64,000 bases of DNA. Source: Halalkalibacter oceani (GTDB taxonomy: Bacteria; Bacillota; Bacilli; Bacillales; Bacillaceae_D). The stretch lies in the NCBI RefSeq assembly GCF_023715705.1, contig NZ_JAMBOS010000012.1:39100-103099 (forward strand). The letters are read 5' to 3'. A program made the position numbers and the translations under genes. Numbering within the stretch: the first letter of the stretch is position 1; the number at the start of each line of letters is the position of its first letter. Of this stretch, positions 43,630-52,964 are shown in pieces. The notes below the pieces were generated by a model. It was not told the DNA's origin and searched no databases. It was given only the letters and a program-made list of their open reading frames with translations.

Positions 43630-44649
43630 TTAATCTCCGATATATTTGCTGTACAACGTCCTTGCTCTCGTCAAGTCTTCCGTTCCCTGCACGAGCGCTC
43701 TGCCATCAGGAAACAAAACGATCCGTTCTCCTTCCTCAAGCTCAATTCGTAAGAGAAACGGCGTCGCTTTCACGTTGGCGCTGCCGGTCAGTCTGTTTTT
43801 CCAAAGCGCCAGATCAAACGGCTTTTGCCGGTTAATCTGCACCGTTTCCCGGCCGCACAGCGTCGTCACTTCCGTCTCATCAGCTGTTAACGCCGGAAAA
43901 AGGCGCTGTTGACAAGTTGGACAATCGGCTTTCGCTTTTGCCATTTTCAAATCGAATTGATGATTGCCCCACAGATCAAAGCTGCGCAATGTGCCGCGCA
44001 ACGCCTCAGTTTGTCCGACTAAATATTTGATGACTTCGACAACCTGATAGGAGGCGACAATATCGACAACTGGACTGATCACGCCAACCGTATCGCATGT
44101 TTCCCCACTGCCGCTCCCCTCGTTAATTAAGCAACGGAGACATGGCGTTTTTCCCGGAATAAACAGCGCGGACATCCCCCGTGCACTGACCGCGCCGCCA
44201 TAGGCAAACGGAATTCCTTTTTGAAAACACATATCATTTAATAAAAAACGGGTGCGAAAATTATCGGTTCCATCAAGAACGATATCAACATCTTCCATGA
44301 GGGCCGGCAAAGTGGAAGCCGTCACATCGGCGACTGTCGCTTCGACCTGGACAGCAGAATTAATCGCCCGCAGCTTTCGTTCGGCGGCGATCGCCTTCGG
44401 CAGGCTCTCTTTGACATCGCTTTCATCAAAAAGCATCTGCCTTTGCAAATTGCTCATTTCGACATAATCACGATCAACAATTTTTACCCGTCCGACACCA
44501 GCCCGCACTAAGTGGTTGGCCAGCACGGTTCCAAGCGCCCCGACCCCGACAATAAGCACGACCTTTTTTGCCAGCCTCTTCTGCCCTTCCTCCCCGATTG
44601 GAGCGAAGCGCATTTGTCTTGAATAGCGTTCTAAAGAATGTTTCTCCAT
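43630..44649 (-). CDS. moeB: MoeB/ThiF-family adenylyltransferase
   Basis: 339 residues. The nucleotide-binding VGVGALGTVLANHLVRAGVG (about 34-53), DRDYVEMSNLQRQ, the Arg-rich LDGTDNFRTRFLLND and the zinc cysteines CLRCL and CPTC identify a ubiquitin-activating-like enzyme that adenylates MoaD or ThiS C-termini. The 90-residue C-terminal part looks like a remnant of the rhodanese-like extension without a clear catalytic Cys. No other ThiF is in the window, so it may serve both the thi operon and molybdopterin synthesis. GAAGGTGGC precedes the start. Confidence 0.92.
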   Translation of the reverse strand: MEKHSLERYSRQMRFAPIGEEGQKRLAKKVVLIVGVGALGTVLANHLVRAGVGRVKIVDRDYVEMSNLQRQMLFDESDVKESLPKAIAAERKLRAINSAVQVEATVADVTASTLPALMEDVDIVLDGTDNFRTRFLLNDMCFQKGIPFAYGGAVSARGMSALFIPGKTPCLRCLINEGSGSGETCDTVGVISPVVDIVASYQVVEVIKYLVGQTEALRGTLRSFDLWGNHQFDLKMAKAKADCPTCQQRLFPALTADETEVTTLCGRETVQINRQKPFDLALWKNRLTGSANVKATPFLLRIELEEGERIVLFPDGRALVQGTEDLTRARTLYSKYIGD

Positions 44650-44697
44650 CTTGAGCCACCTTCAAACCTTTTTTAATCCTCCCCTTTTATTTCCGGC

Positions 44698-45492
44698 TCA
44701 AAGAAGCAGCAAGCCGGAAATAAAACCTAGAAGAGCCCCTGTAAAGGTACAGATTATATTAACACTATCATTATTAAGCCATTTCACGCCATACTTATGC
44801 TCTGTCGGCCTGTCACAATGGGTCGTCCGCTCTGTTTCTCTGCCGCATACCGGACAATGGTAAATGACCTGACAGCTCGCTCCCGTTAACGTATCAAAAA
44901 AGTTGCCGACAAAGCCGGAAACAATCAGGGCAAAAAGAAGCAGATGGCTGTTATAGTAGCTGCCCCACCATAAGAAAATCGCCAGCACAACAATGAGGAA
45001 GCTTCCGGCAAAGGCTGCCGCCAATCCGAGCAAGGTCACCGCTCCAGAAGTTCCGGGCGCGACACGATTCCATTTTACGACGTGGAACGGGTGCTGCTTA
45101 CTGAGCGAGCCGATCTCCGTCGCCCATGTATCGGCTGTCGCAGCCGCAATGCTCGCCACAAAGCTGCAAATCAGCAGTTCACTTGGCACGAAAAAGTAGA
45201 TCGCGGCCAGCAGCGCCGGAATCCCGCCGTTGGCGATCACCTGCATTGCGTCACGGCAGTTGCCTTTTTCCACAATTTGCTCTTCCTCACGCCCCTGCTT
45301 TTGCTTGAATTTCCCTAGTAATGTCGAGCTGAAGAAGAACAACGACAAAAGCAGAAGCCCCGGCAGACCGAAGCCGAGCGCGATGAAGCCGCCGACAAAG
45401 ACAGCTGCGACCCCGCCTGAGACCGTCAGCGCCTTTGCCTTAACCGCATAGAAAGCAATCAGCAATACCCCTAGTAACAGCACGGCGATCAT
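44698..45492 (-). CDS. DUF92 integral membrane protein
   Basis: 264 residues, about six hydrophobic segments. ATADTWATEIG and SGAVTLLGLAAAFAGS are the conserved stretches of the DUF92 family, which is distantly related to CDP-alcohol or phytol kinases. CPVCGRETERTTHC suggests a small metal-binding loop. The start overlaps the yqgN stop by four bases. Its role is unknown; a lipid-alcohol kinase is a family-level guess. Confidence 0.85.
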   Translation of the reverse strand: MIAVLLLGVLLIAFYAVKAKALTVSGGVAAVFVGGFIALGFGLPGLLLLSLFFFSSTLLGKFKQKQGREEEQIVEKGNCRDAMQVIANGGIPALLAAIYFFVPSELLICSFVASIAAATADTWATEIGSLSKQHPFHVVKWNRVAPGTSGAVTLLGLAAAFAGSFLIVVLAIFLWWGSYYNSHLLLFALIVSGFVGNFFDTLTGASCQVIYHCPVCGRETERTTHCDRPTEHKYGVKWLNNDSVNIICTFTGALLGFISGLLLL

Positions 45493-46049
45493 CGGATGAA
45501 CCCGTCCACTGTAATCACATGGTCAACCGGCTGATCATGGGCTTCTGTCGGCAGCCCGGGGTAGAGCTGACACGAAAAAGCGAGGGCAACAGATTTCTTT
45601 TCAACCCTTGCCAGCAGCCTGTCATAAAAGCCGCCGCCAAATCCGAGGCGCGATCCGCTCCCGTCAAATGCCAGACCAGGAACGATAATCAAGTCAAGCT
45701 GATCCTCGGCAACCGGCGTGCACACTTCAGGCAACGGCTCCATCAAGTCACTGTATCTTTTTTCAAGTTGTGTAAAACTGCTAAGCTCGTAAAATTGCAT
45801 TGATTTCTCTTTGAGATCCGTCCGTGGCACGGCTACTCTCTTCTTTTCCTTCCATGCCTGATCAATAATCTGATATGTATCGACCTCTCTATGGCGCGAA
45901 ATCGTGATGGCAACTGTATGTGAAGCCTGCCAAAACGCGGAGCTGACAAGCTGTTTGGCAATTTGCTGAGAATCGTCAATATAGTCCTGATCGGACATCG
46001 CTTCCAGCGCTTCTTTCGTCTTTGCTCGAATAAGGCTCTTCTGATTCAC
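45489..46049 (-). CDS. yqgN: 5-formyltetrahydrofolate cyclo-ligase YqgN
   Basis: 186 residues from the GTG at 46047-46049 (AGGGAAGGGAGAG upstream), the standard length. VAVPRTDLKEKSMQFYEL, DLIIVPGLAFDGSGSRLGFGGGFYDRLL and the C-terminal DHVITVDGFI are the substrate- and ATP-binding stretches of the family. It converts 5-formyl-THF to 5,10-methenyl-THF. It is in the B. subtilis position next to rpmG. Confidence 0.93.
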   Translation of the reverse strand: MNQKSLIRAKTKEALEAMSDQDYIDDSQQIAKQLVSSAFWQASHTVAITISRHREVDTYQIIDQAWKEKKRVAVPRTDLKEKSMQFYELSSFTQLEKRYSDLMEPLPEVCTPVAEDQLDLIIVPGLAFDGSGSRLGFGGGFYDRLLARVEKKSVALAFSCQLYPGLPTEAHDQPVDHVITVDGFIR

Positions 46050-46134
46050 AACACTCTCTCCCTTCCCTGAACGTCCCGGATGTGTCATGGCAATCTGTCA
46101 AAGAAAAAAGAAGCAGTGGAAAAAATCCATCTGC

Positions 46135-46284
46135 TTACTTTGTTTCGCGGTGAAGCGTGTGACGCTTCAATCTTGGGCTGTATTTCTTTAATTCAATACG
46201 CTCAGGATTTGTGCGCTTGTTTTTTGTTGTAATATAGTTACGGTCGCCTGTCTCAGTGCAAGCAAGAGTGACTTGTACGCGCAT
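46135..46284 (-). CDS. rpmG: ribosomal protein L33 (RpmG), cysteine-poor form
   Basis: 49 residues. The start [13 protein letters not shown] and end RHTLHRETK are L33. The usual zinc ribbon CxxC pairs are broken: only the Cys in LAC remains, with TETG and YSPR where zinc-type L33 has TECG and YCPR. It is therefore the zinc-independent (C-minus) form of a 50S subunit protein. GGAGGGATAACAA precedes the ATG. Confidence 0.95.
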   Translation of the reverse strand: MRVQVTLACTETGDRNYITTKNKRTNPERIELKKYSPRLKRHTLHRETK

Positions 46285-46341
46285 TTGTTATCCCTCCAAA
46301 CTGTGCTTTCTTCATACTTGATTATGATAGCAAATCTTCTC

Positions 46342-47067
46342 TCAGTGATCAAGTGTTTTTTCTTTACAGTATGAATTAGCAACAATTTGCTGCTGATACG
46401 ATGCCCAGACACCCTCTTCCGACTCCGCTTCCAGGTTCCAAAGCTGACCGCATGCTTCCTCATAGCCTGTCATGACAAGCGGCATCAGAATCATGCATTC
46501 GCCACTCGTCTTCGAAAGCGGAGAAATCGCCAGTTTCCCGCTTTCCCCTTCCCAAATATCATCCTTTATGCCGACGGAAACCTGCGGCGCCGCCTGTTGA
46601 AAAAAGCGAGCCCCAACTAAATGAACAGCCTCCCTGCTATATTGTAGAACCACTTGCTGGGACGGAGACACGAAGCTGAGCTCGGGTGCCGCTCCGGCCT
46701 GATCCGGCAGATGAATCAAAAAACGCAGCTCCCTTATTTCATGTGATTGATTTTTCAAGGAAATCGTCGAGAAAGCAGCGGACTCTTCGGAGTAAAGCAA
46801 GGTAATCTGCAATTCCCAACGCGGATGATACGCCATTATATGAAGGGACTTCAGCGCTTCACACGGTAACATAAACACCTCCCATCCCTCTTCATGAAGC
46901 CAGATGCACTCTCCCTCCCTCCAAATAGCAAAGCGATACGGCAAGCCCAATAATAAGCCTTTTGTCTGCTCGCTCTGAAGTCTTTTGGATGCATGCTCGG
47001 TTAACGTGCGCTGCTCCCCTTTTTCTTTACTGCCAGGCTGTTGATTGGTGATTGAATACACTGGCAT
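46342..47067 (-). CDS. hypothetical protein in the alpha-glucan cluster
   Basis: 241 residues, soluble, no signal. The middle is beta-rich (WREGECIWLHEEGWEVFMLP, ELQITLLYSEESAAFSTISL). I do not recognise a family. It is 37 bp after the pyrophosphorylase gene on the same strand, so it may belong to the glucan operon as an unrecognised accessory. The start is the first ATG, with GGAGGCG upstream. Confidence 0.65.
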   Translation of the reverse strand: MPVYSITNQQPGSKEKGEQRTLTEHASKRLQSEQTKGLLLGLPYRFAIWREGECIWLHEEGWEVFMLPCEALKSLHIMAYHPRWELQITLLYSEESAAFSTISLKNQSHEIRELRFLIHLPDQAGAAPELSFVSPSQQVVLQYSREAVHLVGARFFQQAAPQVSVGIKDDIWEGESGKLAISPLSKTSGECMILMPLVMTGYEEACGQLWNLEAESEEGVWASYQQQIVANSYCKEKTLDH

Positions 47068-47104
47068 TACGCCTCCTTCATGATTGTCTTATTTTATGAT
47101 TCAG

Positions 47105-49258
47105 CTACATAACGAATTTCCCGGCTGTCAGCGGAAAATCGAGCTCCTCCTGAAGCGTCCGCGTCAAATCAGTCAGAGAATAACCGGATGTGCTCAAATA
47201 ATACAGCGTCGAAAGAATCGCGAACGGGGCATCGTAGGCCATAACCTGGACCGTGGCTTCCGCTTCCATCATCGCCCGCGTCGACGGCTTCGTCCGCACA
47301 ATCGTCCCGCCAAAGCGGGCGGCAAGCTCCTCCAGCTGGGCACCGCCGAATAAAGGGGCGGCGAGCCTCGGCTTTTGCTTTAACGCCAGCTGCACCTGCG
47401 CCGTCTGCAGAAGTTGCTCTTCATCTGACAAAAGAAGGCCCTCTTCGGTCATCCAGCTGACAAATTCTCCGCTTTCTCCTATTAAGATGCCAAGGTCGGC
47501 CTGCCGACTGCGGACAAAGCTTTCCATCTGTTCAATATCCTGAAGCTCCCGAACTTCCATCCATTCACATTGTAAATAATCAAAGAGGAAGGAAAGCAGT
47601 GGAAACTGCCCCTGTGTTTCGTCGTAAAGCGCAATCTTCCATTTCCGCTGACGAATCAGCGCAACATCAATCCGGGCAAGAAGCTCAGAAAGATAGGACG
47701 ATTCCAGATCGTTCCTCATCCGGTGCGCACCGGTCTGCGATCGCTGGACAAAGCGCCGGCAGCGAGTTGAAAGAAACTGTTGCAGCCGCTGCTGCCACTC
47801 TCTATTAATCGGCAGCCCGTCCTGATCAAAAAGCTCGACGATCAGCTTTTTCTCGCCATTTCGCTCTGACTGGCGAAAGTATAAGCCGCCTGCCGTGTCA
47901 TTCGCCTCCAGGCTGTAGCGGAAAACCGGCAGCAAGGTTGACTCGATTTCCACAACATTCACACCTGTTGCCCGCAGACTTTGAAGCGCGATTTTCTTCA
48001 TGGTGACCGAGCGGGGCTGATGATCACTGGACAGATAAACCATCTCCTGAGGCCGAAGTAAGCTGCCAAACGCCGCGGCGAGCGCGGCGGTCTGCTCCTC
48101 CGCCTTCGCCAGGGCTGTCGAAAGCCGAGCACGATGGCCCTTTAAGGCAGGACCGTGATCAATTGGTTGTCCAAATGTTTTGGCTGCCGCAGGCGGCTGT
48201 CCTGGTTGAGGAACCGTCTCTTCCACCACCGCCCCGCTGCCAATCACAAGCTGCTCCTGAATAGTCATCCGCTCTTTGACAATGACTCCATCTGCCAGTA
48301 CCGCTCCTTTTAGCACGCTTCCCTCCTTAAGCACCGTCTGCGGCCAGGCAACCGTGCTTTCGACTGACGCCTTACCGGCCACGGTAGAGCCGGCGCCGAT
48401 AACCGCGCAAGGTCCAAGCGAAGCGCCACGCTGTACAACCGCCCCGGCGCCGATCACAACAGGGGCTTTCAAGCTGACACCGGCTTCAATCACGACATCC
48501 TCCCCAAGCCAGATACCCGGGGCGACCTCTCCCCCGCTTATCTCAGCTTTCACATCCCGGTTCAGCAGATCAAGCTGGGCCTGATAATAACGGGGCAGTG
48601 TGCCAATATCCGTCCAGTAGCCATTTGCCGGATAGCCGTTGAGCTGCCCACCGAGACGAAGCAGCTGCGGAAAGAGGTCATGTCCAAAATCAGAGACTGC
48701 TTCTTTTTCAAGATAAGCAAAGATCTCCGGCTCCATTACATATATTCCGCTGTTCACCGTTCGACTATAGGCATCCTCTTCTTGCGGTTTTTCGAGAAAG
48801 TTCGTAACACGCCCCGCACAATTCGTCTGCACGACGGCGTAGTCAAGCGGAGACTCAACCTCCTTTACAAAAATCGTCGCGAGTCCGCCCATCTTTTTAT
48901 GGGCAGCAATGCCTTTCTGCAAATCAAAATCGGTCAGCACATCGGCACTCATGACAAGAAAAGGTTCATCTAAAAATGCTTCTGCCTGTTTCACACTTCC
49001 AGCCGTGCCAAGCGGGCTGCTTTCTTTAAAATAGGTCAGACTGACACCGAGATCGCTCCCATCACCGAAATAAGCTTCAATTTTTTCCGCCATGTAATGA
49101 ACCGTCACCGCGATCTCGGTTATGCCGTGCTTTTTCAGCAGTTCAATGCTGTATTGCATTGCCGGCTTTTCCGCCAGCGGAACCATCGCTTTTGGCTGCT
49201 GCGCCGTTAAAGGGTAAAGCCTTGTCCCTTTTCCTCCTGCCATAATCACTGCCTTCAT
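47105..49258 (-). CDS. NDP-sugar pyrophosphorylase fused to a degenerate phosphohexomutase
   Basis: 717 residues in three parts. Residues 1-235 are a nucleotidyltransferase (MAGGKGTRLYPLTAQQPKAM at 6-25; SADVLTD near 104-110; GYWTDIGT at 213-220). Residues about 240-350 are left-handed beta-helix hexapeptides. Residues 365-717 have phosphomannomutase topology, but the phosphoserine loop reads GGLYFRQSERNG (457-468) and the metal loop reads DLGILIGESGEF (588-599), losing the DGDxDR acids. The mutase half is probably inactive and may be regulatory. The enzyme likely makes an NDP-glucose or NDP-mannose donor, and sits beside the GH57-GT4 gene. Confidence 0.88.
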   Translation of the reverse strand: MKAVIMAGGKGTRLYPLTAQQPKAMVPLAEKPAMQYSIELLKKHGITEIAVTVHYMAEKIEAYFGDGSDLGVSLTYFKESSPLGTAGSVKQAEAFLDEPFLVMSADVLTDFDLQKGIAAHKKMGGLATIFVKEVESPLDYAVVQTNCAGRVTNFLEKPQEEDAYSRTVNSGIYVMEPEIFAYLEKEAVSDFGHDLFPQLLRLGGQLNGYPANGYWTDIGTLPRYYQAQLDLLNRDVKAEISGGEVAPGIWLGEDVVIEAGVSLKAPVVIGAGAVVQRGASLGPCAVIGAGSTVAGKASVESTVAWPQTVLKEGSVLKGAVLADGVIVKERMTIQEQLVIGSGAVVEETVPQPGQPPAAAKTFGQPIDHGPALKGHRARLSTALAKAEEQTAALAAAFGSLLRPQEMVYLSSDHQPRSVTMKKIALQSLRATGVNVVEIESTLLPVFRYSLEANDTAGGLYFRQSERNGEKKLIVELFDQDGLPINREWQQRLQQFLSTRCRRFVQRSQTGAHRMRNDLESSYLSELLARIDVALIRQRKWKIALYDETQGQFPLLSFLFDYLQCEWMEVRELQDIEQMESFVRSRQADLGILIGESGEFVSWMTEEGLLLSDEEQLLQTAQVQLALKQKPRLAAPLFGGAQLEELAARFGGTIVRTKPSTRAMMEAEATVQVMAYDAPFAILSTLYYLSTSGYSLTDLTRTLQEELDFPLTAGKFVM

Positions 49259-49262
49259 TCAA

Positions 49263-52058
49263 TCAAGCCTCCCTTTCGATCATCAGTCGCTCATTCTTTC
49301 TCACACAACGCTCATATTCCTCTTCCGTCTGTCTGGCGATCGCCGGCCAGCTGTATCTCGTTTCCACATCCTGTCTGCCCTGCATGGCCAGCCTCTTTCT
49401 TTTATCCGGATGACTGTAGAGGTCAAGTACTTTTGTCAACAGACCTTTGGCGTCTCCTGGGCAAAACGTCAGCCCGTTCTTTTGATCGGTAACAATTGTC
49501 GCAAGCCCTCCTGTCTCCGCGACAATCGTTGCCACGCCGGCCGCCATCGCCTCAAGAGCGACGATGCCAAAAGGCTCATACAAGCTTGGAAATACGGCCG
49601 CATCACAGCGCTGGAACCAGTCATTTCGTTCGTCATCGCTAATAAAGCCGAGAAAGCAGATATACTCCTCCAGGTTATTCGCCAGCACCTGCTGTTCATA
49701 CTCATGCAGCAGCGGGCCTTTCCCGGCGATCACAAACCGGATGGCAAGCTGCCGTTCCTTTACGAGCGCTGCCGTTTCAACCAAGGTCAGAAATCCTTTC
49801 TCTTTCACCATCCGCCCGATGGAGAAAAGCGTAAACGGCTGCCCGTCGCCAGTGGAGGCTTGGACGCTTTCCGTGCAGATCAGCGCCGGGTCGACTCCAT
49901 TTGGAATCACGCTCAACTTGTCTGCCGGCAGCTCGAAAATCATCTGAAGCTCCTGCTTCATATACTCGCTGCAGACGATTACGCGATCGGCCCTGCCTGT
50001 CAGCTCCCGTTCCTGCTCGTTAATCCGCTGCTGCAATTCAGTGTGAATGCCGTTGTTCCGTCCATGCTCGGTCGCATGAATTGTCACCAGCAGTGGTAGA
50101 GAGAGGCGGTCTTTTAACGCTGTTGCACTTATGCCGACAAGCCAATCATGGGCATGGATGAGCGTAAAGCAATGGCTGCGGGCGAGCTTTCGCGCGTACT
50201 CATACATCGCGATATTTAAACTGCCGACCCAGTCATAGAAGCTATCGGCCTTTGGCTGAGCCCCCTTCACCCGGTGGACATGGACACCCTGATTGATCTC
50301 ATAGGCAGGATAGCCGGGAAGATCAGCGGTAATCACATGAACATCATTGCCCGCCTGATGCAGCACTCTCGAAAGATCAAATACATGCCTGGCAAGACCG
50401 CCGACAATCAGTGGCGGGAATTCCCAGCTGAGCATCATGATCGTCTGCTTCCGGTGCGGCTGTTGCTCCCCGTACTGCTTCTCAATGTAGGCATCATGGG
50501 GTGAATAGAACAAATCAGCATTCACATCAGCAAGAAATGGAAAATCCTCCTCGATCTCCGTCAGCCATGACTCCTCCAAATTTTGCTGCTGAAGCCGGCT
50601 CTTAATGTCATCGAAGCGCCGCAAATGGGTCAGGAAGCGCTCTTCGGCGTATTGAGAAGCCGTTTCACCGTCAAGGATAAAGGCCCAATCACTGCTTACC
50701 GCCAGCATCCATTCGCGCACCAGCTGTTTGCGCGCCCGTTCTGTAAGGGCGTCCTGCTTTCGATAAATCGCGCTGAGCGAGGCAAGATCGCGTTCCATTC
50801 GGTGATGAGTGCGATACAGCATTTCATTTTTTTCATTTAACCAGACCGAGCCATAGCCTTCTCTCCCCCAGGTTGAAAAAGCAACATGAACGGTTTCCAA
50901 ATCGCGATAATGGCGATGGACATACGTTTCGGCGGTCAGTAATCTATAGCCGTTCTGTTCTGTCCGCAGCACCGCGCCGAGCCATTCCGGACCTTCAAAC
51001 CACCAGTGACCAAATAACTCGGCATCAAACGGCGTTACCATCATATAAGGAGGATAGGACTGGCCGCCGTGCCGGGCGACCTCAGCCTGAATCTCCCCGA
51101 CAAAATCGGCTGCATGGCGGCGGACCTTCCCTTCCGCCCATTCGCGGACATAGGTCGCCTTCTCTTCCTCCATTCCAGTAACCCGCCTGTGCTTAATGCC
51201 TGTATCGACGCGTATCCCCGCCGGATGAATGTAGGGCAGAATATAGCTTTCGTCCCGCTCATAAGCAATATCGCGGTAAAATTCGCGGTAATCAACATCC
51301 CCGGGATAGCCAAGCGTTGAGCTCCATACTTTGCCCGACAGTCGCGTATGACGGGGAAAAAGTACAAGTCCGTGCGGCGAATAGACCGGTGCCCCGCTGC
51401 CTTTATCCGGCTTCGGATCAGCATAGAGCAGGGCATGCTCATCAACGAATGTATAGCGCACACCTTCCTCGACAAGGATCCGGTCAATCCCCGGTGCAAA
51501 AGCGCATTCCGGCAGCCAGAAACCGGTAGGGCGATGGCCGAAGTGGCGCTCAAAGCAGGTGAGCGCCTCAACAATTTGCGAGCGGATGGCAGCTTTTGTT
51601 TTGACATATGGCAGGAAGGCATGCGTTGCCGCGCTCGTGATACAGCGGATGATCCCCTGATCCTGTAAGGCACGAAAAGCATGGAGAAGGTTTTTATCCC
51701 AGCGGAGATAAAAACTCGTAATCTTCTGAAATCGTTCCTGATAGAAAGCCGTCAGATCCCGTTCTTCCTTCGTGGCAGATTTCCGCTGCGCTTCCATTGC
51801 CAGAAGCTGCTCTGTTCGCTTTATGTACTGCTCATAGCGCGCTTGCAGCAACGGATCGGCGAGCATTTCCATTACCGGCGGAGAAATCGAAATGGTCAGC
51901 GCCTCTGGAACCTGTGCCGCTTCAAGCTCCCAAAGCAGGGGAATGTACGATTCGGTCATCGCTTCATATAGCCAGCGCTCTTCCAGACGATCAGGCTCCC
52001 GGTGGCGCACATAAGGCAAGTGGGCGTGTAAAACGAGTGCGTAATACCCTTCTTTCAC
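49263..52058 (-). CDS. GH57 branching-type domain fused to GT4 glucan glycosyltransferase
   Basis: 931 residues from a GTG preceded by AGGAGGGAGTTT. Residues 1-525 are a GH57 (DUF1957) domain with HAHLPYVRH, nucleophile Glu184 in FWLPECAFAPG and Asp345 in VTPFDAELFGHWWFEG. Residues 538-925 are a GT4 glycosyltransferase with SWEFPPLIVGGLARHV, HAHDWL, PNGVD, GRMVKEKG and E828-x7-E836 in YEPFGIVALEAMA. Together they could extend and branch an alpha-1,4-glucan. The next gene starts four bases after the stop. Function is by family; the polymer is not known. Confidence 0.9.
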   Translation of the reverse strand: MKEGYYALVLHAHLPYVRHREPDRLEERWLYEAMTESYIPLLWELEAAQVPEALTISISPPVMEMLADPLLQARYEQYIKRTEQLLAMEAQRKSATKEERDLTAFYQERFQKITSFYLRWDKNLLHAFRALQDQGIIRCITSAATHAFLPYVKTKAAIRSQIVEALTCFERHFGHRPTGFWLPECAFAPGIDRILVEEGVRYTFVDEHALLYADPKPDKGSGAPVYSPHGLVLFPRHTRLSGKVWSSTLGYPGDVDYREFYRDIAYERDESYILPYIHPAGIRVDTGIKHRRVTGMEEEKATYVREWAEGKVRRHAADFVGEIQAEVARHGGQSYPPYMMVTPFDAELFGHWWFEGPEWLGAVLRTEQNGYRLLTAETYVHRHYRDLETVHVAFSTWGREGYGSVWLNEKNEMLYRTHHRMERDLASLSAIYRKQDALTERARKQLVREWMLAVSSDWAFILDGETASQYAEERFLTHLRRFDDIKSRLQQQNLEESWLTEIEEDFPFLADVNADLFYSPHDAYIEKQYGEQQPHRKQTIMMLSWEFPPLIVGGLARHVFDLSRVLHQAGNDVHVITADLPGYPAYEINQGVHVHRVKGAQPKADSFYDWVGSLNIAMYEYARKLARSHCFTLIHAHDWLVGISATALKDRLSLPLLVTIHATEHGRNNGIHTELQQRINEQERELTGRADRVIVCSEYMKQELQMIFELPADKLSVIPNGVDPALICTESVQASTGDGQPFTLFSIGRMVKEKGFLTLVETAALVKERQLAIRFVIAGKGPLLHEYEQQVLANNLEEYICFLGFISDDERNDWFQRCDAAVFPSLYEPFGIVALEAMAAGVATIVAETGGLATIVTDQKNGLTFCPGDAKGLLTKVLDLYSHPDKRKRLAMQGRQDVETRYSWPAIARQTEEEYERCVRKNERLMIEREA

Positions 52059-52068
52059 AAACTCCCTC

Positions 52069-52680
52069 CTATCGGATAACCTCGTAATAAGAATACGTGC
52101 AAAAATGTTCAAGCCAGCCCGGTGACTCGTCGCTGCCCTTCTTCCACCGCTCGACAGCTTCCGAAGATTGCCCGGCAGCAACCGGCTGACAGCGTGGTGT
52201 ATTTATCGCATTGGAACGAAGCAAGGTGAAGAATGTCCCCTCTCTCGTCCGAATGGCAAAATCGACAACATAGGAACGGTTTTCTTTCATACCGCGAAAA
52301 AACCAGTTATCCGTCATTTCCGGCAGCGCAACAGTTTGTTCAGAGTGGGCGTTATGTCCATCAAAAAGTAAGTCGGTACAATCATATACGCGCAAATGCT
52401 TCTGTTGCTTTGACCACGGTTGACCGGTATGCTGTTCGCTCATGTTTCGCAGCGCTTCACTTATTTCCCAATAGGCATAGATCACATGCGGTCCTTCAGC
52501 AAGAAGCGTAATTTCGTCTCTCTCCTCATCAATACGAAAAGGGGAAGACGCTGGGTCAGGATGCTGGTCCAGCCCGTTTTGGCAGCACGAGTGGACGTGT
52601 TCGGCTGTCGTATTCAGTTCCATCGCGATTCTACGAAATGAATATCCGTGCCGTCGCAGCTTGACGATCTCTGACATCAT
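52069..52680 (-). CDS. DUF4912 protein upstream of the GH57-GT4 gene
   Basis: 203 residues from the ATG with GGGAGGG upstream. An N-terminal helix-turn-helix-like part (VKLRRHGYSFRRIAMELNTTAEHVHS) precedes a DUF4912 domain with GPHVIYAYWEIS, LRVYDCTDLLF and ENRSYVVDFAIRTREGTFFTLLRSN. Proteins of this family are typically next to GH57 enzymes in Firmicutes, as here. The gene ends 10 bp before the GH57-GT4 start, so it leads that operon. A binding or sensing role is inference. Confidence 0.8.
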   Translation of the reverse strand: MMSEIVKLRRHGYSFRRIAMELNTTAEHVHSCCQNGLDQHPDPASSPFRIDEERDEITLLAEGPHVIYAYWEISEALRNMSEQHTGQPWSKQQKHLRVYDCTDLLFDGHNAHSEQTVALPEMTDNWFFRGMKENRSYVVDFAIRTREGTFFTLLRSNAINTPRCQPVAAGQSSEAVERWKKGSDESPGWLEHFCTYSYYEVIR

Positions 52681-52964
52681 CTTCACATTCCCTCCCTGCT
52701 GTTGCTTTGGTTTTATCATACATTCAGCCAACATTTGGAACAAGCAGACGTTTTTGTCTCTTTTTGTCAAAGATGCATCACTGCTCCTGTTATCCAGTGA
52801 AAAAAATCGTTCGTCTTTTTTCGCTAAGCTTTCTTGTCGGTAACATGCTGTCGAACGATGAAGATCTAAATCGCAGAAGCTTCATTGCTGAAAAGTCTAG
52901 TAAAGAAGTCTGGTGTGGATGTATAATGAATGGCATGAGTTTTGTCGAAAGAGAGGTTGTTGTT

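Noticed and set aside
49410..50099. 229-codon plus-strand frame
   Set aside because: Antisense to the GT4 domain of the fusion; no start signal or recognisable fold.
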